A stretch of DNA of 64,000 bases from Desulfuromonas acetexigens (GCF_900111775.1 NZ_FOJJ01000023.1:1-64000); one strand, 5' to 3'. Shown: positions 36,153-43,783, counted from the stretch's first letter. The notes: generated from the letters alone by a model not told the origin. Numbers and translations are program-made.

Positions 36153-37079
36153 TCACCGGCGCGGTCCGGCACAGAGGGGATCGCGGCCGTCACCGTGAGG
36201 ATCGAAGCTGCGGGAGAGACCCCGGCAGCCGCCGAAACAGAAGTCATAGCCGGCACAATCCCGACAACCCGAGGGAACCCGTTCCAACTCGGCGCGAACG
36301 GAAAAGCGCGCCGGGGAAGCCCAGAGTTCCGCCAGCGAATACTCCAGCAGCGAACCGAGCGCGCCCGGCCAACTGGCACAGGGGTAAAGGTTGCCGGCGG
36401 CATCCACATGCCCGAGGCTGTTACCCGCTTGGCAGCCGCCATATTCGGCCCGCTGTGCTCCGTCTTCGCCGTGGAAGAGTTCCCAGATGAAAAGATCGTG
36501 GATTTCGAAAGACAATCCCGCAGCGCAGTCGGGGGCCAGGGACTGCCGCAATCGCTCCAGATCTTTCGGGCTGGGGAGTTCCGCCGGGTCGCGCGGGGCC
36601 TCCTCGCCGTCGAGGGGGATATTCGGCAGCCGCACCCGGGAAACGCCCAGTTCGCGCGCCGTCGCCAGAAGTTCGGAAAGCAGAGGGAGGCGCGTCGCCA
36701 GGGGCCGCAGCAGCAAACCCGGCTCATAACCGCACGCACGAAGATCCTTCAAAGTTCGCCCTAGAACGTCGCGGGAGAGGCCGTTGCGGTCGATGATTTC
36801 CATATCCAACTGAGCCAGGGGAAGACCGGGATGCAAAACATCCAGCTCTTTCGGAGAGCCGCCGGAAACGAGGGAAATGCGTATCCCTGTGTTCGCTAGA
36901 GTGTCGAGCAATTCCAAGAGGTTCGGATGGAGCAGGGGGCGACCGTCGAGATAAACGAAAAAGACCCCGCCTTCCGCCAACCGCCCGGCGATGCGGAGAA
37001 GATCCGCCCGCGACAGCGGAGAGGTCGGAGTAAAACGCCAGGAAATCCGCACCGGGGTATCGAGAAGGTCAAGACCCAT
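36153..37079 (-). CDS. SPASM-domain protein lacking the radical SAM cysteines (GeoRSP type)
   Basis: A 308-residue protein with a radical-SAM-like TIM-barrel body. The N-terminal CxxxCxxC that would bind the SAM cluster is absent: the equivalent region reads RISWRFTPTSPLSRADLLRI. The C-terminus keeps a cysteine-rich SPASM domain (GGCQAGNSLGHV, NLYPCASW, CRDCAGYDFCFGGCRG, DPLCAG). It matches my memory of the GeoRSP SPASM-only family. I infer an auxiliary or scaffold partner of the catalytic enzyme at 37425-38429. The ATG at 37079 has only a weak ribosome site. Confidence 0.75.
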   Translation of the reverse strand: MGLDLLDTPVRISWRFTPTSPLSRADLLRIAGRLAEGGVFFVYLDGRPLLHPNLLELLDTLANTGIRISLVSGGSPKELDVLHPGLPLAQLDMEIIDRNGLSRDVLGRTLKDLRACGYEPGLLLRPLATRLPLLSELLATARELGVSRVRLPNIPLDGEEAPRDPAELPSPKDLERLRQSLAPDCAAGLSFEIHDLFIWELFHGEDGAQRAEYGGCQAGNSLGHVDAAGNLYPCASWPGALGSLLEYSLAELWASPARFSVRAELERVPSGCRDCAGYDFCFGGCRGLSRSFDPHGDGRDPLCAGPRR

Positions 37080-37103
37080 CAATTCGTCGAATCAAGAAAA
37101 AGA

Positions 37104-37136
37104 GATAAAAAAAGATGCTTTCGCAAAAAGCATCTT
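37104..37136 (-). terminator. intrinsic terminator before the SPASM-only gene
   Basis: A 10-bp perfect stem (37127-37136 with 37112-37121), a five-base loop and TTTTTTTATC on the minus strand. It lies about 25 bp before the SPASM-only start, so it would stop most transcription coming from the peptide gene. Confidence 0.75.
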
Positions 37137-37140
37137 GTTG

Positions 37141-37255
37141 GATGGCTAAGCAAAAAGCGCCAAATGCAAGGCGAGCAATAAGGCGTACTTATGTACGTCG
37201 AAGCAGCGAGCCGGTTGCAGCAACGCAGCAGTTGGTGAATTTTTGCGACGCCATC
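37141..37255. repeat. MITE-like palindromic repeat
   Basis: This 115-bp element begins GATGGCTAAGCAAAAA and ends TTTTTGCGACGCCATC, a 16-bp terminal inverted repeat with three mismatches. It contains GCGAGCAATAAGGCGTAC and TATGTACGTCGAAGCAGCGA, which I associate with a dispersed repeat family of Geobacteraceae. It carries no gene. It is inserted between the peptide gene and the SPASM-only gene. Confidence 0.65.
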
Positions 37256-37286
37256 AAAAAAGGGGGGGCAGCGATGCTGTCCCCCC
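37253..37286 (-). terminator. intrinsic terminator directly after the peptide gene
   Basis: On the minus strand GGGGGGACAGC pairs with GCTGCCCCCC across a three-base loop, followed by TTTTTTGAT. It begins 15 bp after the 18-codon peptide stop. It would give the peptide a short, abundant 3' end, as is common for RiPP precursors. Confidence 0.85.
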
Positions 37287-37300
37287 GCGGTACCGTGTTG

Positions 37301-37357
37301 CTAGCAGGGATGGACGTTCGAGGAACCAACCACCCGGGGCTTCATGTACTTTTTCAT
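37301..37357 (-). CDS. 18-residue candidate RiPP precursor of the GeoRSP system
   Basis: The ORF encodes MKKYMKPRVVGSSNVHPC and stops at TAG. Its Shine-Dalgarno AAAGGAGGTG is a near-perfect match, eight bases before the ATG. It begins 67 bp after the radical SAM/SPASM gene and is followed by a strong terminator. The basic N-terminus could be recognised by the PqqD-like protein, and the GSSNVHPC end offers Ser, Asn, His and a C-terminal Cys for modification. I see the signals directly; that it is the maturase substrate is inference. A chance ORF with such a ribosome site and terminator is unlikely. Confidence 0.7.
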   Translation of the reverse strand: MKKYMKPRVVGSSNVHPC

Positions 37358-37424
37358 GGGCCTCACCTCCTTTGTCGATTTGGGGTTGTAACAAGAAATT
37401 TCTGGTGCGACAGCGTATCGAAAA

Positions 37425-38429
37425 CTATTTCCAGCAATGAGGATCAGGCTGGTTGAAATCGCCTGTCACGGCGAAGGCCCGGGCGGTACAGCCGCCGAGG
37501 CATTTTTCAAAGGCGGCGCAGCCCTGACATTTACCCGATGCCTCCTTGTGCCGCATCCGTTGCAGAATCGGCGAATCGTACCAGAGAGCGTCGAAATCGT
37601 CCCGCAGAATGTTACCGATCACCAAAGGGATGAATCCGCAGGGGGTGAGGTCGCCGTTGGGACGTAAATGTAGAGAAAGTTTACCACAACTGCTGCCGTT
37701 AACCAAGCTTTTAGCGGAGTACCCCGGCAAGGAGGAAATGACCGGATCATCGAAAGAAATGAGCAGATCGGAAGTCTCATCCCGCACCCGCAACGCCTCG
37801 ACATAGAAGTCCCGCCACTCTTCCGCGGTCAGATCCAGTTCCTGCCTATTTTTGAAGCCGCGCCCGCTGCATTTGAAGTTGTGCAGATAAACCTGGGCGA
37901 CGCCGCGATCCCGGGCAAGATCGAGCAGATCCCGCAAATGGCGATAGTTGATGCGCGAGATGACGCTGCTCATGGTGGTGCGCACGCCGGCGGTGCGCAG
38001 ATGGTCGAGGGCGGCCACCGCCCGGGCGAAGGAACCGGAGCGGTTGCGAAAATCGTCATGGAGTTCCGCCTCGGCGCTGTCGATGCTGATGCCGACACTC
38101 TTGAAGCCGCTGTCGTGCAATCCTTGGGCGATGGCGGCATCGAGCAGCCAGCCATTGGAATTCATCGAGACGTTGAGCCCCCGCTCTGTCGCGTAGGCGG
38201 CAAGCTCCAGCAGATCAGGGCGGATCAGCGGTTCGCCGCCACCGAAATTAACGAAAGGAATCTGTTTGTCGACGAGGATATCGACGATCCGGCGCAGATC
38301 GGCGGTGGCGAGTTCCTCGCAGACTTCGTCGCGGCTGTAGCAATGCTCGCAGGTAAAATTGCAGCCGAAGGAGAGGGTCCAGTTGATAGTCAGCGGCGCG
38401 CTGAAGATTTCGGTGGAAAAATCACTCAT
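37425..38429 (-). CDS. radical SAM/SPASM peptide maturase (GeoRSP type)
   Basis: A 334-residue enzyme. C23, C27 and C30 in CNFTCEHC bind the radical SAM [4Fe-4S] cluster; GGGEPLIRPDLL follows as the SAM-binding GGE region. The C-terminal SPASM domain (SSCGKLSLHL, LTPCGFIP, CQGCAAFEKCLGGC, DPHCWK) should bind one or two more clusters. Such proteins modify ribosomal peptides, for example by thioether or C-C crosslinks. Its start overlaps the PqqD-like gene by eight bases, and the candidate peptide lies 67 bp downstream. Confidence 0.92.
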   Translation of the reverse strand: MSDFSTEIFSAPLTINWTLSFGCNFTCEHCYSRDEVCEELATADLRRIVDILVDKQIPFVNFGGGEPLIRPDLLELAAYATERGLNVSMNSNGWLLDAAIAQGLHDSGFKSVGISIDSAEAELHDDFRNRSGSFARAVAALDHLRTAGVRTTMSSVISRINYRHLRDLLDLARDRGVAQVYLHNFKCSGRGFKNRQELDLTAEEWRDFYVEALRVRDETSDLLISFDDPVISSLPGYSAKSLVNGSSCGKLSLHLRPNGDLTPCGFIPLVIGNILRDDFDALWYDSPILQRMRHKEASGKCQGCAAFEKCLGGCTARAFAVTGDFNQPDPHCWK

Positions 38430-38739
38430 CGCTCAGCCACCCCCGCCCGCGCAGATCAGCAATGAATTCCGCCACATCCGCCCGCAACTCCTCGGGCTCG
38501 GCGTCGAATTCGGTGGCCAGGGCCGCGACGATTTCCTCCTCGGTGCGATGGCCGTCACAGAGGCTCCAGATACGCCCCCCGACCAGGTTGAGTTGATGCA
38601 TCATGCCGGAGATGATGAGGATCACGCTCCCCAGGTCGGAGACCTCCTCCCCCGCCGCCAGAGCCTCAACAATCCGGGCCTCGCGCCCCTTTTCCACCCG
38701 CCAGACAATGTCGGGATGCCGTTTCGGACGATTTACCAC
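38422..38739 (-). CDS. PqqD-like peptide-recognition protein (GeoRSP type)
   Basis: A protein of about 105 residues with the PqqD/RRE winged-helix pattern: EEVSDLGSVILIISGMMHQLNLVGGRIWSLCDGHRTEEEIV, ending in an acidic helical segment. PqqD proteins hold the leader of a peptide and hand it to the radical SAM enzyme. The GTG at 38739 was chosen after GGGGG; a TTG at 38742 is possible. It overlaps the radical SAM gene and follows the YedE-type gene by 18 bp. Confidence 0.88.
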   Translation of the reverse strand: MVNRPKRHPDIVWRVEKGREARIVEALAAGEEVSDLGSVILIISGMMHQLNLVGGRIWSLCDGHRTEEEIVAALATEFDAEPEELRADVAEFIADLRGRGWLSDE

Positions 38740-38757
38740 CAATCCCCCTTTATCTCT

Positions 38758-39822
38758 TCAACAGGTTTTATCCTCGCGACTGAAAAGACTCCAGGCGAAG
38801 ACGAAAATAAAGCCGGAAAGGACCGCTACCTTGCCGTACAGCGGCACCCCGGCGGCGGTCGCGGTCAGCCCCCAGGACTGAGCGACGGCCCCGCCGACGA
38901 GCATACCCATCACCACCAGCCCGGCATCGGCGTCCCCTTCACCGGCCTTGATCAGTTGCCGAAAGGGGCAACCGCCGATCAGTACCGAGAGCCAACCGAC
39001 CAGGGCCATGCCGAAGAAACTCCAGAGCTGGTCCGTATGCGCCCCGGGCTGGCCATAAAAGCCAAGGCGGAAGCCGCCGGTTAGAAGATTGACCAACACC
39101 GCACTGAGAGCGAAGGCCAACAGCCCGTACAAGAGCGGCGAGCGACGACCGAGGAGCAGGGCATCGCGCAGGGCGCCGGTAACGCAGAGACGACTGCGCT
39201 GGGCGAGTCCGCCAAGGAGCAAGCCGACCGCCAGGGCAACCGACCGGGGCGCGTGGGCCGTGGCGCTTCCCCCTGCCGACTCCTGCAGAAAACCGGGGCC
39301 GGTCAGCAGAAAGACCAGCAAGAACAGAAAGAGGGCCGGCACGAGCAGGCCGCTTCCGCGCCGGGGCTGCGCCGGAACGAGACGTACTTCGTCGACCATC
39401 GTGCGCAGGCCGCCCCAGACCCCAACGAAAAGCCCGGCGAAGCCGGACAGGGCGGTGAGGTCGCCGGCGCCCAGGCGGAGAAAAAGCTTGATCGGGCAAC
39501 CGATAAAAACGGCGCAACCAACCATAAGAAAGATTCCGCCGAAGAACCGGGGGAGCGGGTCACTCCCCCCCCGGGAGCGGAACTCACGAAAAAGGAGGGA
39601 ACTGCCCAGGGCGCCGAGGACAAAGCCAATCAACTCCGGGCGCAGGTAGCGCATGCGCTCGTTATCGTGCAACCCCAGGGCGCCGGCGCTGTTTTCGAGA
39701 AAACAGGAGACGCAGATACCGGAATTCTCCGGATTCCCCCAGACCGCGAGGAGCGCGCCGAAGCTACCGAGGGCGAGCCCGGCAAAAATCACCAGCCACA
39801 AATGGCGGTCACGCAGGTTCAT
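38758..39822 (-). CDS. YedE-type transporter, putative selenium importer
   Basis: A 354-residue membrane protein with about ten hydrophobic segments in two homologous halves. Each half carries a Cys motif: FIGCPIKLFLRLGAGD and LIGGCPFRQLIKAGEGD, typical of YedE/YeeE sulfur carriers. An early NSGICVSCF segment and a C-terminal Cys are also present. The split-gap form is the one linked to selenium use (TIGR04112, from memory). ATG 39822 follows GGGGGG; an in-frame GTG lies at 39834. It sits at the head of the PqqD-maturase genes. Confidence 0.8.
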   Translation of the reverse strand: MNLRDRHLWLVIFAGLALGSFGALLAVWGNPENSGICVSCFLENSAGALGLHDNERMRYLRPELIGFVLGALGSSLLFREFRSRGGSDPLPRFFGGIFLMVGCAVFIGCPIKLFLRLGAGDLTALSGFAGLFVGVWGGLRTMVDEVRLVPAQPRRGSGLLVPALFLFLLVFLLTGPGFLQESAGGSATAHAPRSVALAVGLLLGGLAQRSRLCVTGALRDALLLGRRSPLLYGLLAFALSAVLVNLLTGGFRLGFYGQPGAHTDQLWSFFGMALVGWLSVLIGGCPFRQLIKAGEGDADAGLVVMGMLVGGAVAQSWGLTATAAGVPLYGKVAVLSGFIFVFAWSLFSREDKTC

Positions 39823-39824
39823 GG

Positions 39825-40367
39825 CTACTCGCACCCCCCGGCCAGCCGACTTTGCAGGTAGTAGATCTCCTTCACCGTCGTCGCCAGAGAACGGTTGTCG
39901 GGGTGGGCCTGAAAGCGCGGCAGTAAGGTCGCCAGCCCCTCCTCCACCAGTTGACGAATTTCCGTCCGTCGGGAAAAGGGCCCCTGTTCATCGAGAAACT
40001 CGCCGTTGAGGCGCAACGCCTGGGCATAGTGGCCGATGGCCTGGTCGAGCCGCCCCAGTTCGCGCAGGATTTCAGCACGCAGCACCAGAGCAAAGGGATC
40101 GCCGGGATAGGTCCGGGCCAGCTCCTCCAACTTGAGCAGGGCCTGCTGCGACTGCCCGGCCGCGCGCAGTTCCGTCACCGGCGCGTAGAGTTCCCGGACG
40201 AAAGCGGCTCGGGCCTGCCAGGCCAGTTCCCGCTCCATCGCCTTATCCAGAGCGGAGGATCCTGCCGTCCCCCCGCCTTTGGGGGCGGTGGCGAGAAGCG
40301 CGACCAGCCCCGCCGTGGCGAGGAGAAGGAGCAGCTTGAGTCGACTGGTGCAGGAAAAGTTGGCCAT
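39825..40367 (-). CDS. TPR-like exported or membrane-anchored protein
   Basis: A 180-residue protein with an N-terminal membrane or signal segment (LKLLLLLATAGLVALLA) and two or so tetratricopeptide-like repeats (ALLKLEELARTYPGDPFALVLRAEILRELGRLDQAIGHYAQAL). It probably mediates protein contacts at the periplasmic face. It is packed between the binding-protein and YedE genes (6 bp before it; 2 bp after its stop to the chosen YedE start). Confidence 0.7.
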   Translation of the reverse strand: MANFSCTSRLKLLLLLATAGLVALLATAPKGGGTAGSSALDKAMERELAWQARAAFVRELYAPVTELRAAGQSQQALLKLEELARTYPGDPFALVLRAEILRELGRLDQAIGHYAQALRLNGEFLDEQGPFSRRTEIRQLVEEGLATLLPRFQAHPDNRSLATTVKEIYYLQSRLAGGCE

Positions 40368-40373
40368 GAACCT

Positions 40374-41270
40374 TCAGTAACTCTGATAGGGGGGCATGTT
40401 GGCTCGCCGCGCCATCTCCCGCAGACCATCATAGTCGCTGTCGAGCAGATCCTCGAACCCATCGGCCCAGGAGGTCTTCAACACCTTGAGCCGTTCGCCA
40501 TCGAGTTCGGCGGTATCCTCGGGACCGAGATCGAGCAGCGCTTTTTTGATCGTGGCGAAAAGCGCGGGATCGAGATCGGCGGCGGCGCCGAAGGTGCAGT
40601 AGGGAAAGGTCGCGCTCTGCGCCAGGATGGTGAAATCGTCGGCTTCGATCTTGCCTTCCCGGGTCATTTCTTCGAGGTCGAGGACGGGCGCGGCAGCCAC
40701 GTCGAAATCCCCGAAATAGACGGCGTAAATGAGCTTTTCGTGCTTGAAGGCACCCGGGGGAATGGCGTAGTAGGCCAGATCCCGCTCGGGATCGATACCG
40801 GCGGCGAGCATCAGATCGTATTGGGCGAGATAGCCGAAAGGAGCCATCATCGGTCCGAAAATCAGGCGTTTGCCCTTGATATCCTCGATCTTTTCAATAC
40901 CGCTCCCTTTACGGGAGATGAGCGCCCCCGCCGCGTGGGAACCGAAGGCGCCGCGTTTTTCGGCGGCGAGCAACTGAAGGCCGACGGTCTCCTTGAGATT
41001 GATGTAGAGCAGCGAGTTGGTGTGTACCAGGGCGAATTCGCCCGCCTTCATGCGCTCTTCGAACTCGTGGGTATCGACCACTACCGTTTCGAACTCGACC
41101 CCGGTCTTTTCCGAAAGATAGCTGGAAATGGGGGCGAAGCGCTGGTAGGTCTCACGCTCGTTGTTGCAATTCATGTAGCCGATCTTCATCGTCGGCCGCT
41201 CATTGAGACGGTCGCAGGCGGTCAGAAAAAAAGCGGACAGAAGGAGCAAAAGCAAGAAACGTCGGGTCAT
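40374..41270 (-). CDS. PhnD-like periplasmic binding lipoprotein
   Basis: A 298-residue protein. The signal peptide ends in a lipobox (FFLTAC), and the mature part is a type 2 periplasmic binding fold of the phosphonate-binding group (KIGYMNCNNERETYQRFAPISSYLSEKTG, then FALVHTNSLLYI, GKRLIFGPMMAPFGYL). Related proteins bind phosphite, phosphonate or, in some annotations, selenate. No ABC permease or ATPase is adjacent, so it may deliver a ligand to the YedE-type channel or act as a sensor. That link is inference. Confidence 0.8.
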   Translation of the reverse strand: MTRRFLLLLLLSAFFLTACDRLNERPTMKIGYMNCNNERETYQRFAPISSYLSEKTGVEFETVVVDTHEFEERMKAGEFALVHTNSLLYINLKETVGLQLLAAEKRGAFGSHAAGALISRKGSGIEKIEDIKGKRLIFGPMMAPFGYLAQYDLMLAAGIDPERDLAYYAIPPGAFKHEKLIYAVYFGDFDVAAAPVLDLEEMTREGKIEADDFTILAQSATFPYCTFGAAADLDPALFATIKKALLDLGPEDTAELDGERLKVLKTSWADGFEDLLDSDYDGLREMARRANMPPYQSY

Positions 41271-41282
41271 GAAGGTCATTCC

Positions 41283-41352
41283 GAAAAAAAAGTTCTTTAG
41301 GTACGTCGAAACTACGAGGACGGGGACAACGCCGCAGATGGGCCTTTTTCAT
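41283..41352. repeat. partial copy of a dispersed intergenic repeat
   Basis: The segment includes TAGGTACGTCGAAACTACGA and GCCGCAGATGGGCCTTTTTC, which I associate with a repeat family frequent between genes in this bacterial group. It lies between the two periplasmic-protein genes and encodes nothing. Confidence 0.4.
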
Positions 41353-41362
41353 CAGCCACCAG

Positions 41363-42424
41363 TCAGGGCTGAGGGCCGGCGGCATCCACCACCCCCAATC
41401 CCGGCCGGTCGGCGCCGTCGCGGATCAATCCGGCGATTTCCGCCGGGTCGAGACTCCCCCAGGCGTTGCCCCGGGCATCGACCGGTCCCGCCCCGTCGTT
41501 CACCAGGGCATATTCGCCGTTGCCGCCGAGGTGATTGTCCCGCAGAGAAGCGGTTGCCTCTCGACAGAGGATTCCAGCGCGGCCGTTGCCGGAGATCCGA
41601 TTACGGCTGACCATCGCCTCGGATTTTTCAAGAAGAATGCCATGTTCGCTATTGTTGAGCAATTCGCTGTCGCGCACTGTGCCCTTGGACCCTTGCAGAT
41701 AGATGCCCTTGCGGTTGCCGACGACACGAAGGCGGCTCCCTTCCAAGGTCGAATCCCGCAGATTGACGCCGTTGATCAGGTTGCCGGTGACCTCGCCGTC
41801 TTCGAGCGTTACCTCGCTGTAGACGCAGCGCAGCCCCCAATGGTTGTCGCGTAGGACGAAATTTTTCAGCCGCACCCGCGAGTTGCGAAACTGGATGCCG
41901 TTGAAATTGTCCCACACCTGACAGTCGTTGATAGTTACCGTCGCCTCCTGAAACTGCATCCCCCGCACGTTGCGGACAAACTCGCAATGGCTGACGGTCG
42001 CATCGGAAAAGTGGGAATGAAAACCCCGGTAAGCGTATTCGATGCGGCAATGGGTAAAACGGTTCTCTTGCTCAGCGGCCATCATGTTCACCGCCCCCCA
42101 GTCGCCGGGGACGGGTTGGGCTTCGGCGCTGGTGAAGAGGATGGGATTATCCGCCGTCCCTTGCGCCTTGAGAACACCCTGAATGAAGATTTCATGCTCG
42201 CCGATGCCGTCCCCGTTGCTGTCGAAACGGGTGAAGCGCACACGGCTGCCGGGACGTATTTCCAACGACACTCCGGCGGGGATGGTCAGAATTCCGTCTA
42301 TGAGGATGTCGCCGCTCCAGACCGTATCCTGCCACAAACTCTGCTCGCCGCGATAGACCGTTTCGGCGTGGACGACTCCCGGCAAAAAGAGGATAAGGAG
42401 CAATAGCGCCCAGCGGCCGTTCAT
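41363..42424 (-). CDS. NosD-like right-handed beta-helix protein
   Basis: A 353-residue exported protein with a signal peptide to about residue 20 (VVHAE). The body is a chain of about 20-24-residue beta-helix coils (DNHWGLRCVYSEVTLEDGEV, GNRKGIYLQGSKGTVRDSEL and so on) of the NosD/CASH type. Such folds bind polysaccharides or cofactors in the periplasm. The ATG overlaps the stop of the upstream paralog-like gene (ATGA). Confidence 0.8.
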   Translation of the reverse strand: MNGRWALLLLILFLPGVVHAETVYRGEQSLWQDTVWSGDILIDGILTIPAGVSLEIRPGSRVRFTRFDSNGDGIGEHEIFIQGVLKAQGTADNPILFTSAEAQPVPGDWGAVNMMAAEQENRFTHCRIEYAYRGFHSHFSDATVSHCEFVRNVRGMQFQEATVTINDCQVWDNFNGIQFRNSRVRLKNFVLRDNHWGLRCVYSEVTLEDGEVTGNLINGVNLRDSTLEGSRLRVVGNRKGIYLQGSKGTVRDSELLNNSEHGILLEKSEAMVSRNRISGNGRAGILCREATASLRDNHLGGNGEYALVNDGAGPVDARGNAWGSLDPAEIAGLIRDGADRPGLGVVDAAGPQP

Positions 42425-43245
42425 GGCGCAATCTCCGTCGGCGGCAGGCGCAGAATCCGCAGATCCTCGCGATTCCTTTGCGCCTGGGCCGGATCTCCAG
42501 CCAGGGCCCGGTCGTAAAGGGCCAGCCCGAGATCGTTGCCGCTTACCCGATTGCCCGTCAGCAGCGGCCGGCTGTCGGCATCGACAAAAATCCCCTCTTC
42601 GGCGTGATCGAGAATTTCGTTGCCGGAGATCTCCGGAGCCGAACCGCGCCAGCAGAAAATCCCCCCCTCCCCTTTTTCGATGCGATTGGCGAGGATGCGC
42701 GGGGCGCTCCCCTGCTGGGCAATAATGCCGTAGCGGTTGCCGGTGAAAAGATTGGCACGGATCTCCGGCGACGAAGCGATGCAGAGCACGGCGGTTTCGG
42801 CCTGCTCGATGCGCGCACCGACGATTTGGCCGCCTTCGGCCCCAGTCAGGGTGATCCCGGCCCAGGCCGGTTGGTCGGGACTGCCCGGCGTCAGCGGGAT
42901 AAAATGGACCGGCCGCCGCGCCGTTCCTTGAATCTCGAGACGCCCATGCACCAGCAGTTCGGTCAGCGAGGAAAGATATTCCGGGTCGATCTGCGTCCCT
43001 TCGGCGGAACGGACATAGACCGTCGTCCCCGGGCGCAGTTCCAGCACCGCCCCGGGCGCCACCCGCACGTCGTCGGCGAGATAGACTTCCCCGCGCAGCA
43101 CCCGGTGGCCGGTGACGACGCCGGAAAGGACCGGCAGACGCTCCAACTGAGCCACCGAAGGGGGTACCGGGGGGGCGACGGCAGCGCATCCGGCAAAGAG
43201 AACGCAGGCTAGAAGCAGAGTCGTGAATAATGGTTTCAGATCCAT
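42421..43245 (-). CDS. NosD-like beta-helix lipoprotein
   Basis: A 274-residue protein. The signal peptide ends in the lipobox LFAGC. The body has the same beta-helix coils as its neighbour (RYGIIAQQGSAPRILANRIEKGEGG, DHAEEGIFVDADSRPLLTGN). It starts inside the end of the upstream binding-protein gene and ends inside the start of the next, so translation of all three is coupled. With its neighbour it probably forms a periplasmic complex; the ligand is unknown. Confidence 0.78.
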   Translation of the reverse strand: MDLKPLFTTLLLACVLFAGCAAVAPPVPPSVAQLERLPVLSGVVTGHRVLRGEVYLADDVRVAPGAVLELRPGTTVYVRSAEGTQIDPEYLSSLTELLVHGRLEIQGTARRPVHFIPLTPGSPDQPAWAGITLTGAEGGQIVGARIEQAETAVLCIASSPEIRANLFTGNRYGIIAQQGSAPRILANRIEKGEGGIFCWRGSAPEISGNEILDHAEEGIFVDADSRPLLTGNRVSGNDLGLALYDRALAGDPAQAQRNREDLRILRLPPTEIAP

Positions 43246-43709
43246 CGTTTCTCTCGCAGGGCGCGGCCGACGACCGCCGCCGGTTCGGCGCCCCCTTCGA
43301 CCTCGGCCGTCAATCCCACGAAAAAATCCTCGTTCAACAATCCTCCCAGCTTCTTCAACGCCGCCGGCACCGTGGAAAATTGCAGATCCGTCAGCACTCG
43401 CGGGCCGCTCAGCAGGAAGGGCCCACCGGGCGCCGCCAGCAGCAGGGTCAGGTTTTCGGCCGGCGTCGCAGAGAGGGCCAGATCGAACGTCGCGCCCCGC
43501 ACTCCGGCGACGGCGGCAGCGGGCGCCACTGTCGTCCGAACCGTTTCCACCCCGGTCTTTTCCTTGATATAGACCACTGTCAGTTCGGCTAACAGCTGAA
43601 AACGCATCCCTTCCGGCACACCCAAGTAAAGTTTGGGGCCGAAACAGGGGGCGGCGGATTCGACGCCGAAGAGCAGCAGAAAAATCATCAGGGGCAGGAT
43701 GCGTTTCAT
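43236..43709 (-). CDS. short OpuAC-like periplasmic binding protein
   Basis: A 157-residue protein with a signal peptide and a segment like the first lobe of the OpuAC/SsuA binding fold (MRFQLLAELTVVYIKEKTGVETV, then FDLALSATPAENLTLLL). Normal members are nearly twice as long, so it has one lobe or is an unusual short form. It is the first gene after the sigma-54 promoter at 43750-43766. The ligand is unknown. Confidence 0.6.
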   Translation of the reverse strand: MKRILPLMIFLLLFGVESAAPCFGPKLYLGVPEGMRFQLLAELTVVYIKEKTGVETVRTTVAPAAAVAGVRGATFDLALSATPAENLTLLLAAPGGPFLLSGPRVLTDLQFSTVPAALKKLGGLLNEDFFVGLTAEVEGGAEPAAVVGRALREKRWI

Positions 43710-43749
43710 GATCCGGTTCCGCGGAGGGAGAAAGGGTCTGGAATGGGAC

Positions 43750-43766
43750 AAGCAAGGGGCGTACCG
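43750..43766 (-). promoter_or_regulatory. sigma-54 (-24/-12) promoter
   Basis: On the minus strand CGGTACG-CCCC-TTGCTT has GG (43765-43764) and GC (43753-43752) ten bases apart, with two mismatches to TGGCACG-N4-TTGC. It lies between the NtrC-type regulator gene and the binding-protein gene it should activate. Transcription would begin near 43740, about 30 bp before the ATG at 43709. Confidence 0.65.
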
Positions 43767-43783
43767 GCGGAAAAGAACCGGCG

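Noticed and set aside
37301-37357. A selenocysteine codon in the peptide gene or its neighbours
   Set aside because: The peptide ends at TAG, not TGA, and none of the genes in the block is interrupted by an in-frame TGA, so selenoprotein coding is not supported despite the selenium-type transporter.
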